A stretch of DNA of 64,000 nt from Yamagishiella unicocca (GCA_003116995.1 BDSL01000060.1:62001-126000), one strand, 5' to 3'. Shown: positions 32,948-51,128, numbered from the stretch's first letter. Notes: generated by a model from the sequence alone, not told the origin. Made by a program: numbers and translations.

Positions 32948-35900
32948 TCACGAGAAGAAGGGCACCTCGAAGCCCATGCCCGCCGCCAGCATGAGCAGCC
33001 CAACGAGGATGGCAATGCCTGACGCCACGGTGGACAGGTGCTTCTGCAGCCAGGGTTGCTCCTTGATGAGCGCCTGGGACGTGGTGCCTGTGGGGGCGGG
33101 TTGCGGGAGGGGGGAGGGAGGGAGGGGGGAAGGGAATGAGACGTATGAATACAGGGACATGTCGACCTGTACCTAGGCGACTGAACAACAGCTGAGGACA
33201 AAACGTCATGGATAGGTGCAGGGAAGGTGATACGCAGAGGCAGGCCAGCGACACCCGCCCCTCCACTCGCTGTAGGAACCACCCAAAAACACTGCCGGCG
33301 TCCCCGTCGTCCCGCCCCACCCTACTTCACTCAACCCCCTTTCCTCGCTTTCACCCTACGCTGGCCTCGCGGGATTCCTCGCCACATTCCACCCCATCTC
33401 ACCCATCAAGGGTTTTTGTCGCATCCACGGGTCTTCCTCGAAACCCATCAAGGGCTATCGGCTGCTTCGCCCCGTGTGACACACATGCGTTCCTACTCCA
33501 TCCCCCACCCATCCATAAGCCCCAACACCCAGCCGCACCATCCTAACCCATCCGGTAGTTTGCCTCGCAAGACCAGACGCGTTTCTGTGCCACCCGCTAC
33601 CCTGCCCTACGCGCGTCCCCACGCCACGCCACCCACCGATGAGCAGCGTGTAGCCTCCCATGGCCGACACCGTCCCGATCACAAACATGGAGCAGTAGGC
33701 TATGGCCGCCAGCTTGGTGGGCAGCGCCAGCGCGGGGATCACAACGAACAGCGCATCCGGCTGCAGGCCGTACACGATGCCGGTGGCGTAGGTGGCGAAC
33801 CCCGACTTGAGGCCGCTGGAGGACTTCCCGGAGGCCACGGAGCCGCCGCCTGACGGGGGCCGGGTGGGAGGGAGGCAAACCGGGGGGGTCGGGGGTCAGA
33901 AGGGTCAGAGGGGTTGGGGGGGAGATGGCGCGTGGAGTGAGGTGGCGGGAGTGAGGTGGCGGGAATGAGGTGGCGGGAGTGAGGTGGCGGTGCTGGCTGA
34001 GTGGGTTAGCGGCGCGGGCCCGTGCGGCTGGGTGGGGGTAGAGACGGGCAGTGCCGGCGGCAACGGTGGTGTTGGACAGTTGGAGGGCGCAGCAGGGTGT
34101 CTAGCTCCAGAGCCAGGCCCCTCCAGGCCACCGCACACTCCTGCACCACACCCCTGCCTCCCCCACCTCGGTACCTCCTCTCCGGACCTACCCCGCCCAT
34201 ACCCAAGCCTGCCCTACGCTACCCTGCCTCCTTACCACCGGATGCCAGCACAACGAACCAGCCGCTTCGTCTTCCCCTCCTCGTCCCTCCCCAGCTGTCT
34301 CCCGCCCTCCCCAGCTGTCTCCCCAGCTGCCTCCCCAGCCCACCCATCCGCCCCTCACCTGCCAGCGCTAGCCCCACTGCCTCCGCCTCCTCCTCGCCGT
34401 GCGAGTCTCCCTTCTCGAAGAAGCTCTCGTAGATGCCCATCAGCCCGATGGCGATGAGCGTCAGCGGCACCACCGTGCCCGCCCACTTGGACAGGAAGGG
34501 AACAAAGTCGTGGAAGCGCTCCTGCGGGTGCCGGGAGTTGCCGGGGGAGCAGGGGAGGCCGGGAGACAGGGTTGGCCGGGCAGGGTGGGTAGAGGAAACG
34601 TCGCGGCATCACCGCCGCCAAGTCCAGCCCGTCGCCTCAACAGGGTGTCGCTACCAAACCCACTGCCGGAGCACCGCCATCGGCCCGCTAGTAGATCCCC
34701 GCCCGCAGGCGTCTGCAAACGTCCGCCGCAGGCCCCGGCCATGCCGCTCGGGGTTCGAGCTCCTCGCCCGTCCCCCCCTACCACCTATTCTCTTTAAACC
34801 CCCTACCACAGGCCTGCCGATGCCCATGCCCTGCCCATGACGCCTCCTTGCCATCCGGCAATGTGCACCCGCCACCCCACCTCCCCGCCTGGCCTGGTTT
34901 TCCTCGCAAACTCCCCGCCTGGCCCCCGACCCAGATCGTCCCCCGACCCACATCACCGCCTAGCCCGCCCCGGGAGCTGCACCTTCACCTCCGAATGCCC
35001 AGGTCTTTCCGCACCCGGTGGGCGTCAGGCGGCCTTGCCCGCGGCCCGGGGACACATCTTCCCCGCCGCAACCACATGCAACCGGGAAGTCCCCCCCGCC
35101 CTCCGGTAGCCCCTCCCTCGAGCCTTAGCCCACGGAACACTCCCAGCGGCGCTTCCCCCCGCACCACCTTCCGGGACGGCCCCGCCCTTGTGGCCCTACT
35201 TGCCCTTCCCTGGCCGCTTCGCTTCGGCCCCTTTGCCTCTTGCCTCCCCTCTCATCCCCGGGCCTCCTGCGGTTGTTCCCTTTATTGAAACCTCTATTGA
35301 AACCCTAAACCCTAAAAACCCACCTTGAGCACCACAAACACCAGCCCCAAGATGAGCTGCCCGGTGGAGTGACCGAAACCCCACAGCGCCCCCAACGCCG
35401 AGGCGGCGAAGCGGTTGCGGCCGATGGTAAGCGGCGTCAGAGCCTGGGGGTTGGGAAGATGAGCGGAAGAGCGTGAGAGCAGGGAATCAGATCAGGGACG
35501 ACTCAGAGCAGGGACTCAGAGCAGGGACGACTCAGAGCAGGGTTACTCGCGGGCGGCGGTCAAACGACTATCCGCCCTCCTAATATTCCAGGTTACACCC
35601 AAAGGACACCAATCACCAACCTGCCGTGCTACGCCGACCAAACTGCCCACTCCCTCAGGAAATCTTTCGACTACACCGTCCCTGTTATGGACTTCCATTC
35701 CCATGGGCCGTACCTTTGCCCGTGTGCCCATTCCCTGGCCACCCCCCGACGAGCCACCCAGTGGCCCAGCCAGGCCTGACCCAGATGGAGGCTCCCCTGC
35801 CTCTGCAAAACCCCGCCTCGCCCAATCCCTGCCACGTCCCACCATCGCCCCCGCCAGGTCTCACCGCCAGGTGGTCGGGCCCACAGAGCGTGTGTAAGAA

Positions 35901-36005
35901 GCCCGCCGCCAGTCCCGCCCAGGCGCTTTTGGCAGTGCTTGTAAGGCCTGAGGTTTGGGACCAAGTTGTGGAGGCGCAGCGGGCACGTAGGTGTAGCAGA
36001 AAAGT

Positions 36006-36039
<34 letters not shown>

Positions 36040-36492
36040 GCTGTGGCTCCGACGTGCAACGTCATGGTTCAAATGTCTGCTGGGCCGACGGGGGCCGTTG
36101 GGCGCTGGCGTACCTGACGCTGGTGCCTCGCCCATGGCCAGTGCGGCCGACGCGAAGGGAGCGCCCGGCGCCGATCCCCATGAGAGGAGGGCGTAGACCG
36201 CGCAGAAGGCCATACAGCTGAAGATTGCTCTGCATTTCCGCAATGCCTCAAAGATTCCGAGTTGCTGGGGGCATGGCTGCTGCTCGGATTCCGGAAGGGC
36301 TGGGGCGGCTGCCGCAGCGGCTGCTTGCACCGGGCACCTTTTGAATTGTGCAAGAGGCGTTGGGGCAGGGCGCTCTGGCAACTGCACTACGAGCCTGCTC
36401 CCGAAAGTGGAGGCTGGTCGAGGCAGCGCCGCCCGCTGCACGCCAGTCGCAACCCTCCTGGGCGCAGCAACGCTGCTGCCGATCGCAAGCAT
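32948..36492 (-). CDS. Chloroplast NicO-family nickel/cobalt transporter-like protein
   Basis: Six exons (36492-36114, 35947-35865, 35443-35324, 34521-34359, 33849-33637, 33087-32948) join in phase to 365 residues. The first 50-60 residues are rich in Ala, Arg, Ser and Pro, poor in acids, and look like a chloroplast transit peptide. The membrane core has GFLHTLCGPDHLAALTPLTI then GRNRF, with the His/Asp motif in the first transport helix typical of NicO/NiCoT proteins. WGFGHSTGQLILGLVFVVL, VVPLTLIAIGLMGIYESFF, a GIVYGLQPDALFVVIPALAL stretch and a last helix (ASGIAILVGLLMLAAGMGF) follow. This matches the plant 'high-affinity nickel-transport family' plastid proteins, whose substrate is not firmly known. 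An acidic, His-containing loop (DSHGEEEAEA) could face metal. The start was chosen for the transit peptide. The gene is divergent from malic enzyme. Confidence 0.85.
33405..33447 (-). repeat. Intron repeat family B fragment
   Basis: The + strand shows GCATCCACGGGTCTTCCTCG followed by AAACCC, which is the family B core read on the minus strand. It lies in intron 5 of the NicO-like gene, and so is in sense orientation with that gene. Confidence 0.55.
36007..36041. repeat. CAG/CTG trinucleotide run
   Basis: About 11 AGC/CAG units in intron 1 of the NicO-like gene, reading CTG on the transcript strand. It ends about 60 bp before the exon 2 acceptor and acts as part of a pyrimidine-containing tract. 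Confidence 0.9.
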
Positions 36493-37583
36493 ATCTCCTG
36501 CTATGCTTAGGCTGCAGGTTACGTGGCAAAAAAATTACAGAGTGCTGGTCTCAGCCCAACATCACCCACGCAGCAAGCAGCGCCGCCTGGATACCATGCC
36601 CCGCTAATAAAAAGTATTTTATATATTGTTATCGATGCAACAAACTAAACGAGTATGTTGTAAATTGATTGGGACGATGCATGATGAGTGGTCTTTCCTC
36701 CATTTTTGCAACCCTTACGCATTCCTGGAGAATTCTGCTCAGCTTGCGAGTGACAGAAATACGCGAATGTTTTCTTGACTTGCACCAAAAGATCAAGGCC
36801 CCGGCAAACCAACGAGACACATGCAGCCGCCAGCCCTGGTACTTTCCAAGAAGAGGCAGGATCACCTAAATATACAAGATCATTGCAGGCCTTAACTCAT
36901 TTGTGAAGACACTAAGCTTTGGATACACTGATATGTGTGAGATGGAACCCAGTTCAATCTCAGACCTCCCTTGGAATGGGTTGCTTGCGCAAGCCGATTT
37001 CCTCTTTCTACGAGTCGCCTGCATCTATCCTTCAAAGTGAACGCAAACATGGGTTTAAGCGACACGATTGATCCCTACATTATCCCAGCCGAACGGCCCT
37101 CGCCAGTAAGATCGCGCGCATAACAGTGCATCCAAGGTGACACAACATATTGATCAAGGTCCTATGGTCGGGGACGGCCTATCGAGATGCTCGGACCACC
37201 CGTATGGAACGGCCGTAACGCATGACGGAACACCTGAATTGGGAAACAACGAGGCGCATTCATAACGTTAGCATCTTAGGATTAAAATTGGTGCGTAGCA
37301 ACGACGACATTGACGGTGATGTAATCTGTTTGTCAACGGCTGCCCGGCACGTTAGCGTTCGTTGCTGTGCTGTAAGGTGCTGTACAGGTGGCCACCATCC
37401 AATCCGCTTCCTGCGCCATGCAGCCCCCCATTCCCCAGGCAATTTCATGAATGTTGCAACCCGCATACATCATATCGCAGTCCTTTCAAAGCCATTACAA
37501 CCGATAAGGAATCGGTAGGCTACCTGAACAGTCCTTGCCGCCGGGCAAAACGCATAGTGGCTCAACCTCAGCTCTCAGGTGAA
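36493..37583. promoter_or_regulatory. Divergent promoter region, possible extra 5' exon of malic enzyme
   Basis: 1.1 kb between the NicO-like gene (-) and the first malic enzyme exon I can connect (+). It is markedly AT-richer than its flanks around 36590-36950. A plausible small coding start lies at 37049-37105 (MGLSDTIDPYIIPAERPSP followed by GTAAGA), but its phase does not join the 37584 exon directly. It might belong to a missing 5' part of malic enzyme. Confidence 0.4.
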
Positions 37584-43294
<5,711 letters not shown>

Positions 43295-45825
43295 GCGCCG
43301 TGAGGGCGCAGGACCGGGCTGCCGTGGCAGCGGGCTGCAGGCGGCAGAGCCCGCACGGCTGAGCTGAGCTGGCAGCACCCAGATGATGGAAGGAAGTGGG
43401 GTTGGGCGGTCTCTCATTTTGCGTGGTGTGGTCTGGGGCGTGAAAATGGGACCCGTATTCGGTTCGGGCTGTGCTGTGTGCAGTGGGTATGTTTGTGGTG
43501 GTCAGTCGCCAGTTTGTGGGAAGGCAGACGGGGGGGGGGGCGATGCCAGGTCTCGTCCCTCGTCCCGCCGTACACAACGAACGCGCACAATATATTTCGT
43601 CCAGCACGCCCGTGTCGTATTCAGTACATCCCTGTTCCCTCTATTCATTCAAGCGAGTGGCGTGTTCCAAATGGACGCGCCCCCAGCCGTTGGCATGGTA
43701 TAGCAACGATGCGAATACCGTGGCCGGCGGAATAATCGTTGCACGTCGCCTCAGGCCGCCGTATGTCCGGTCGCCGCCGCCGCCGCCGCCGCCACCATCT
43801 GCTCCCGTGTGCGCGAACTTCCCTCGAGACGAGCGCTCCAGGGTAGACAGTGCTCTCTGCGGTGGTTTGGTGTTGTCAGGTCCCTGCATCGAGCTTTGAA
43901 AGCAGTAAATCCAACAACGTTTGGAGATTTTGCTTTTGGAAGTTTTGGTTGTCCCGAACGGCGGGTCCCGTCCGGCTGTGGGGTGTTAAGGGACATATAC
44001 CGGCGCAGTGGAGGAAGTCCTCACACCGACATGCGCGGGCTTGCAATCTTAGCAAAGCTGGCTGCATCACCCAAACCTATCGTCTTGCGCGCTCCGCGAG
44101 AGTGCGTATTAGCCTGTGTGCTTTTGTGTTTTGGATCGCGTCAAAGGTGGCAGCGCTGGCCGCCGAGGTGTTATCATTGTTTAGTTCGACCCCGCTCCCG
44201 AGGGCTGCCCCAGTAGCCTCAGGTCAGAAGGCCGATGTTGGGATGGAGAGTAAATTTGGCCTCGGTACGACTTGGCGGAGGTTCAAGGGCGGGGCCTGGC
44301 TGGCGCCGCGCCCGCTCAGGCCTGGCGTGTTCGATGCAGTGTTCATGCATAATGTCATTTTGATTGAGAATATTTTTTCTGCCTCGGTGTCCTCTTCTGG
44401 CTGGGGGTATTTCTGTCAACCAAATTACCGAATCCCCGCGTGCTTGATGGGACAGGAACACGCGTGTGTTAAACAAGATGTCGACCGACGAGTCGTAATT
44501 GAGCGAGTGAGGGGCCCACGCCCAGGTTTTGCTGTTTGTGCGATGTGTACAGCGCATCGCGGCCGTGCCGTTGCAACGGTTTCTGGAGCGCTGTACGGCG
44601 CCCGCCATCAAGATCGCACTAGTCCTTTATCTTCAACGTGTGTGTAGGTGCGTGTGTGTGTATGTGAGTTCATTGCGTGTCCACACGCGTTTTTGTTTCA
44701 AGCAGGCAGCCCTCACTACTGGAGTGCGTTGGGGTAGCGCGCAGGGCGCCAGCAGGCGCACCAAGGGCGATGATGGACCTCGTTTTGTTGCGCAATCCGT
44801 TGCGGCCACACGCGCCATCCTGCGTCGTCCTTCATAAAAGTGGATTTTGTGTGTGTGTTCCCTACCGGCAGGCAGGCGGTTCGTTTCATGTGAGGCAGTT
44901 GTCCTAGCATCGGCGTCCTAGTATAGCACGTCCCGCAATGTGAAGGTGAAGTGGCAGTACGGTACGTCCGGCAATATTCAGGTGGAGTAGCATTCATAGG
45001 ATCTTGCGTTGTGGCACTTCGCATGCTGCTGCCCGGGTTGTCTATCGGCTTTTGGCCGGTGCAGTGTCCGGGGAGAGGGGGGACAGGAATGCGCGGCAAG
45101 GGAGGCAGAGGTGTGCTGGCACGCCCCCCGGGGCATTACCGGGGGCCCGGGAGGGAGGTAGCCGAATGCGAGAATAATCCCAGGTACCTTCAGCAGCATT
45201 ACACCCATACACACCGTTTGACACACGCGTGCCATTGGCATGAACGTGACTAGATGGTATTCCGATTGCGTCGTCGACGCTGTGCCGTGACACGCCTATG
45301 TGTATCTGTGATGTCAGCCGTGTATCATTGCTCATCATCACGTAAGATCACTGGTTCGCTGCCTGCCCGCTTTTGTTGTGGGCCGTAGGGCCCACACGTC
45401 GCACCGGGCAGGAGCTGTTATGCGCTTGTATCAGGCGCTTGCGACTTCTGTCAGTGTCCACGACCCCGATTGACACAGTTCGCAACCAGGGTTAAAATGT
45501 CCAAGGTGAGATAAGAGGCGTCGTGGCGGCTGCACGAATGTGTGACGAAACATGCGCATGTGCGTGTCATTGCCGCCCCGGCCGGGCGGTTGCAACACAC
45601 GTTTTCCATGTGTTTGAAATCTGTCCAAAGCAAAACTCACGTCGGCAGCAATATTGTCCCAAACAACTGGGGTCGGCAGCTTCTCTGCCGTCCCAGCGGC
45701 CGTTCCGCTGCGCAACTCAGCGCCAAGGGGTGGAGCAGCGAGAAGGCTCGGTTACACGAGGTCAAAGAGCGGGGGAGGGGGCCCCCTTGCAGCGCTGCCC
45801 TAGGCCTGGCCATGCCCTAGCTCTG
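43295..45825. other. Convergent intergenic region
   Basis: Between the 3' ends of malic enzyme and the GCK-domain gene. Frames such as 43850-44647 (+) have no domain character. A TGTAA for the GCK gene lies near its right border. I recognise no gene. Confidence 0.45.
45752..45756 (-). terminator. Candidate poly(A) signal TGTAA
   Basis: TTACA on the + strand reads TGTAA on the minus strand, 70 bp past the stop of the GCK-domain gene. This is the position and motif expected for volvocine algae. Confidence 0.45.
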
Positions 45826-46349
45826 CTATTTTGTCGTCGGTCCCATCGCCATGCCCTTGAGCATCGTCAGCAGGGATGGTTTCTGGTTCATGCATGTCCT
45901 CAGGACCTCAAACTGCAGCCGGAGGGCCAGGGAGGGTATGAGGAATCCCGGCAACCTGGGTGGCCAGGAACACGGTTGCACCGGGGAAGGGGTGATACCG
46001 CGATCTGAATGGCACGTGCTATCGGCAGGGGCCCTATCTCAACCAACGCTAGGGCACCCATGACAATGCCTGGACCCACCCCCTCACCAGCTCCATGCAC
46101 TTCTCGTCACCCTGCTCGCCCTCACGCTCCATGCAGGCGTCAAACGCCTGCAACGCATTCAAACGTCAGACAGCTCCGCCCGCGGAGCTGGGCCCCACCG
46201 AGCTGGCGACCTTGCGTGCCTTCCCGCACGGCTGGAAAGCGCACACTTACATCGTATGGCTCCTTGCAAAGCTTCTGTTCCATTATCTTGCACCACGCAC
46301 AGTCCTTCTCCCCATCCTGACCGCTCGGCTTCTGAGCAGGCGCCTCCAT
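45826..46349 (-). CDS. Small GCK-domain protein
   Basis: Three phase-0 exons (46349-46251, 46147-46088, 45912-45826) encode only 81 residues. Donors are GTAAGT and GTGAGG, and acceptors are both CAG. The protein keeps the Cys pattern of the GCK domain (named for Gly, Cys, Lys): CAWCKIMEQKLCKEPYDAF, then DACMERE, GDEKCMEL, and LRTCMNQKPSLLT. Six Cys in CxxC, CK, AC, KC and TC settings suggest disulphides or a small helical hairpin fold like CHCH proteins. GCK proteins are known in plants and algae, and their biochemical role is not established. The gene shares a 456-bp divergent promoter with the lipid phosphatase gene. The perfect phase and domain match make the model credible despite its size. 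Confidence 0.72.
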
Positions 46350-46805
46350 AATCCTACCGCTGTGTGCGGTATGCGGTACTATTTGTGCTAATCCTTTAAC
46401 GGAGAATTTCGGCGTTGCTACCGCAGCATGTTTCCCGGCCTAGCCCCTTGCGGCACCGCGCACTAACCTCATGCTATCATCTATTTGCTTGCATTCTTGA
46501 ACTGTCTAAATATCAAATCGCGATAGCTTTGCGGTGTTGGCCTCGATGGTGTCGGGTAGATCTGGGTGCGGGTCATCACCGAAAGCCTTGTTGGCCGCTT
46601 CCGGCACTGCCATTACCATCCAAGGAAAATATACGTTTACAATATTCCTGTATACTGCGCCAAAGCTACTGGCTTCACCTTTTCGTGGGCCCGTGGGTCG
46701 GCGCACTCCCAAAGAGCAGCGTCCAGCACCAGGAGTGCGGCGCAGCCGCACATTGACGTCCCGTCGTAAAGATTCCCCGAAATCACCGGCTCTGCCTACC
46801 ACGCC
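46350..46805. promoter_or_regulatory. Shared divergent promoter region
   Basis: 456 bp between the start codons of the GCK-domain gene (-) and the lipid phosphatase gene (+). It has AT-richer stretches around 46500-46520 and 46625-46660. No defined element is recognised. Confidence 0.45.
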
Positions 46806-49800
46806 ATGCTTCCGGAGAGGACCTACGTCCCTCCGCCGCCCTTGGGCCTCCAGCCCGCTGCCGCCGGCGCAGCCGCGGGCCTCCGTGCCTTCGACCTGCA
46901 GTTCAACGACGACCACGATTACGACAAGACAACATCCTCCTCCCAGCACACAACTCCCAACTCCTCGCCACCTCCTGCCGGCGGCGGCGCTGGCGGCCGC
47001 CTCCTCAGCTCCGCCGGCCGCCCGGCCGTCACCGATGCCCCCACCCCGACCACCGCCACCGCCACCGCCATTAGCCCCGCCACCGCTGCCGCTGCCTCCC
47101 CCGGCCCCGCCACTGCTGCACCCTTACCGGTTGAGCCCGCGGGACTAAGCGCTGTCGTAGCACCGGCGACTCCCGCCCCCGCCGAGCCCCCGGCACCGCC
47201 GCCCCCGGCGGCGCCAGCGACTGAAGCCGCCGCGTCCGCGCCGGTCGCGCCGATCTTGATGTCCCCAATATCGCCGTCGCGCGGCGACTCGCTGCTCTGG
47301 AGGGCACTCAACCTGCCCGGCGTCTCGATCGTCAACCCCGAAAGCCCTGCAGCGCTGGGAAGTGGTTCCGGAGCAAGTGTGGCGGGAAGTGGTTCCGGAG
47401 CGAGTGCGCTGGGCGGCGTCCAGTCCCCTGGCGGCGCATCCTTCCACACTAGCGAGGCGCCCTCCCCCGGGGGCCAAGCCGCCCCGCCGCTACTGCCGCG
47501 ATCACCGCTGTCGCCGCAGCAGACGGGTGGGGACAAGCCTTCGTCGCAGATGCAGATGCAGATGCAGATGCTGCTTCCGTCACCGTTGCCGTTGCCACTG
47601 TCGCCGCAGCCGGCGGCGGTAAGCAGCACCCTCGCCGGCCCGTATGAGCCCCTGCCAATGCCGCAGCCGATCCGCACAGCCGTCCCTGGAGTCGGCGCTG
47701 ACGCTGGCGGCAGCGTTGGCGGCAGCCGCGGCGGCGGCGGCGACGGCGTTGGTGGCAGCCGCGGCGGCGGCGGCGGCGGCGGCGGCCGTGTTTTGGTCGG
47801 CGACGCGGATGCTGTGGGGCGTGACGTGAGTGGACTAGCCGCCAGCGGCGCCGCCAGCTGGCTCGGCCGCTGGCGGCCGAGGGCCGAAAGGTCTCCGGCC
47901 TCGTGGGACGTGGAGGTGCCGCTGGTTTCGGAGCTGCAGCGCCCGTCGCCCCCGGTGCGCCGCCCCGGGGCTGCCGGGGCGGGGGGCGGGGCCGGGGCCG
48001 GTGGCTGGCGGGTGTGGTCGTACCTGATGGACTGGCTGCTCGCGGCGGCGCTGCTGGCCATGAGCTTCGCGGTACCGCTCAAGGTAGGCGGATGGAGGAG
48101 GACACAAGGAAGAAATCAGCTGGCGGACGCCACACCGTAAATGATTTGATGCCCAGCCAGCAATACCAAAGCCCTAAATGATTAGATGCCCAGCCAGCCA
48201 TACCTAGACCTGAAATGACTAGATGCCCAGCCACCTCTTAAAGCACGTCACCCAAGCCTTATTGAGTTGGCGTGAAAACAATGTGGATGGCTATGGACGC
48301 GCCGTGTGATGATGTCCGGCCCGCACGGCCGCCCCGTCCTGCTGCCCCACCTCGCTACCTCGCTCCCCCTCCGTTCCCCGAACCCGCCCCCAGGCCATAC
48401 CCCCCCTGCAACGCCACGTGACCCCCGGGGACCCGGCGCTGAGCTACCCGCTCCGACACGACACGGTGCCCACATACGCGCTGGTAGTACTGACGGTTGG
48501 CGGCCCTGCCGCGGTGTTCGCGGCAGCGGCGCTGTGGCACTGGCGGTTCCTGCTGCTGTGAGTGACTGGCTACGGCTGCTACCGCCGCTATGTGCGTGTG
48601 ACCGCCACTGTTGCTTCCGTTGCTACTGCTGTTGTTGCTACAGCTGGTGCTGTTGTTGCTGCTGCTACTGCGGCTGCTGCCGTACACGCGGTTGACCGCC
48701 TCTGCAGCTTCTGACACCGATGTTGTTTGTGGGCTGCTAATATGGAGGCTGCAAGCGCCTCAGCCGCCGAGAGCAGTAGCCTTGCGCACGGACCCGGACC
48801 CGTGGTTGCGGCTTCCGTACGGTGGTGCGGGCATACAGGGGGGAGACCCCCTCAGTTCCCCACCCCCTTAACACACGCTAGGGCTACGCCCAGCGACACT
48901 ATTGTTATTATTATTGCGGTTACCGTGCCGCTGCCGCCTGTCCCCCTACCATAGCCTCCCATCCTCCGTGTTACCCCCCTCCTGCCCTCCTGCCCCCCCG
49001 CTCTCCTGCTCTCCTGCTCTCCAGCCACCATGGCCTGCTGAGTCTAGCTGAAGCCACCGCGCTGTTCGCGCTGCTCAAGCACTGGCTGAACCTTACCGGA
49101 GTCTACCGCCCCGACTGGTGAGCCCCGCCGGGCCGGGCCGCAGAGCTCCACTAGCTAGCTCCATCTGGCTACCTTTACCCCTGGCGGGTTCCACACCTCA
49201 TACGCGCTCTCCACCCCACACCCTATCTACCTACACTCCGCCTCCGCACCTCCCCCCCCCCTGTGTGGCCGGCCACCCTAGTCCAGTAGCATGCGCGCGC
49301 GTCCCGGTGTCCGAAGGCTATGCGCCCACTACATTTCCCCAGTCGAGTCACCGGTTCTTTTATTGTAACCCCGCTGCGCCCCGACCGCCAGGTTCGCGGA
49401 CGTTGCTTCAGGCGACCCACGGGTCGTCTCAGACGGCCGCCTGGCGTACCCCAGTGGCCACGCCGGCTTCAGCGCCACCGCCGCCTCCCTGGTGGCGCTG
49501 TTCCTGGCTGGCCAGACCCGGCTGCTGACGGGGGCCAGGCGAACGGTGAGGGCCCTATGCCACCCGGGGGGATTGGTATATTTCTCTGCCCCCATGTCAC
49601 GCATGGTTGGCTACAGCAACGGAGGGGACGAGGCCGATCCCGGAGGAAGCGCATGCACCAACGGAACCGACTGACTCACCGTAGTACACTCGCCCGGCAC
49701 TTACAAACTGACTGACTCACCGTAGTACACTCGCCCGGCACTTCGCACCAGGCCGGCCCCGGCGCCATGCCCGGCCCCCCGTCGTGTGGCGGTGCTCACA

Positions 49801-50458
49801 GCCGGTCGCGTGAGCGACGTAAATGGCTCGCTCCCTCTTCTTGAGTGACCTGCTGGCGGTCTAGGAAGGGAACGTGCCACTATGGGGGCCAATCGTAAGG
49901 CAGTGGGCGCCGGCCTGGTGTGGCCACGAGTCTTACGGAGGGAAACCCGTTTTCCTTCCAACAGCGCACCGGCCGCGTTAGGCGATACCGGTTGGTGCCT
50001 ACACTGGGCGGGGCCGGGGTCTTGCGGCGCGCAGTGCGGTCCTCGACACGGTGGCGGCTGCGTGCGGGGCCGGGCTGGTGGGCGGCGGGAGGGGCACGCA
50101 GCGGGACGTCAGCAAGTGGGTGGGTCTCATTCGCACCCCCTGCACGCCTCCCTCCGCTGGCGACAGAAGAACACGTAATCCACTTTGACGTCACGTCCCT
50201 TTCCATCTCCATCATCACCAGCACCACCATCATCACCAGCACCACCAGCACCACCAGCACCTTATCTCCGCCGCCGCCTGACACCCGCAGGGCCAGTTCG
50301 CGCTCGCGCTGCTGTGCGCGAGCCCCCTGGCGGTGGCCGCCTTCGTAGCTGCCAGTCGGGTGGCTGACTACAAGCACTCCCCGGCGGACATCAACGCAGG
50401 AGCCGCGCTGGGAGTGGCATGCGGAGCCGGAGCCTACCTGCTCAACTTCCACAGGTGA
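46806..50458 (+). CDS. PAP2-family lipid phosphate phosphatase
   Basis: Exons 46806-48083, 48394-48557, 49025-49117, 49392-49545 and 50291-50458 join in phase. The encoded enzyme would remove phosphate from lipids such as phosphatidic acid at a membrane. The three PAP2 catalytic motifs are present in order: KHWLNLTGVYRP (K-x7-RP-like), YPSGHAGFSA (PSGH), and SRVADYKHSPADI (SR-x5-H-x3-D). Membrane segments surround them, including YLMDWLLAAALLAMSFAVPL at the end of exon 1, YALVVLTVGGPAAVFAAAALW, and ASLVALFLAG. About 400 residues before the first helix are Pro/Ala/Gly/Ser-rich with no domain, far longer than usual for the family. Reading stops at the TGA in CAC AGG TGA. That same CAG-GTGACG could instead be a donor to a further exon (see 50822). 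Confidence 0.85.
48138..48236. repeat. About 43-bp tandem repeat, 2.5 copies
   Basis: Degenerate units with AAATGATTAGATGCCCAGCC follow the donor of lipid phosphatase intron 1. Confidence 0.8.
49681..49743. repeat. 41-bp tandem duplication
   Basis: GTAGTACACTCGCCCGGCAC repeats at 49681 and 49722 in lipid phosphatase intron 4. Confidence 0.9.
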
Positions 50459-50821
50459 CGAGGCTGGGCGCCCTCGGGGCTGACGCCGGGGGGCCTTGCG
50501 TATGTTTGTTTGCGCTGGCTGGCGATGCGATGGCTTCGGAGCAGCGCAAAAGGTTTTGCGGCCGGGGGGCCGCATTTTCGGGCAGCGCGCCGCAGCCCCG
50601 TTCTCTTGGAAGCGCATGGGGCTGGCGCGTGGAAGGAACACCACACAACGTTGTATCCTTATATGACCCGCCCAGCTTTTTCCCTTCAGATCCCGCCCGC
50701 CTGCTCCCCTCCTCACTCGCTACTCCCGCCAACCCCGCCGGCCCCCCAGCCCCCTTGGCCGCTCCTCCGGGGAGCCGCGCCAACACGGACCCACGGGTCG
50801 CGCCCACGGCGGCGGCCATAG

Positions 50822-51128
50822 GGCCCACAAGATGCACCACGACCTGGACGAGCAGGACCGCCGCGATGGTTTCGGAGGCGGCCACGAGGAGGCCGAGGAT
50901 GAGGAGAGGGGCGCGGGCCACCGCCGCGTGCTCCACCACCAGGGGCGTGGTGGGACCGCAGCAGGCCGGGATGGGGACGGCGGCGGCTGGGGCTCGGCGG
51001 GCGGCGCGAGAGACGTGGAGCGTGGCGGTGGCGGTGACGGCGAGGGTGGAGGCCGGGGTGGTGCGGGTTGGGGCGTCCAGCGACAGCTCCCCAGCCTTTG
51101 GGCCGTGGGCTTGGGGCGGCCGCGCTGA
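50822..51128 (+). CDS. Possible last exon of the lipid phosphatase (alternative)
   Basis: If the preceding exon is spliced at 50454 (CAG-GTGACG), the acceptor CATAG at 50821 restores an Arg codon in phase. It then reads about 100 residues to a TGA: AHKMHHDLDEQDRRDGFGGG, EEAEDEE, and a long Gly/Arg-rich tail. The phase match and the acidic start favour it. The low-complexity tail and the equally open, hydrophobic frame on the other strand (50442-50939) argue for caution. cDNA across 50450-50830 would settle it. Confidence 0.35.

Noticed and set aside
46506..46949. 147-residue minus-strand frame opposite the lipid phosphatase start
   Set aside because: It overlaps the promoter and the start of the phosphatase exon. 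No splice context or known domain supports it.
50442..50939. Hydrophobic minus-strand frame resembling a membrane protein
   Set aside because: The Leu/Val-rich stretch is what an acidic GAG/GAC-rich + frame gives in reverse. The + frame fits the lipid phosphatase by phase.
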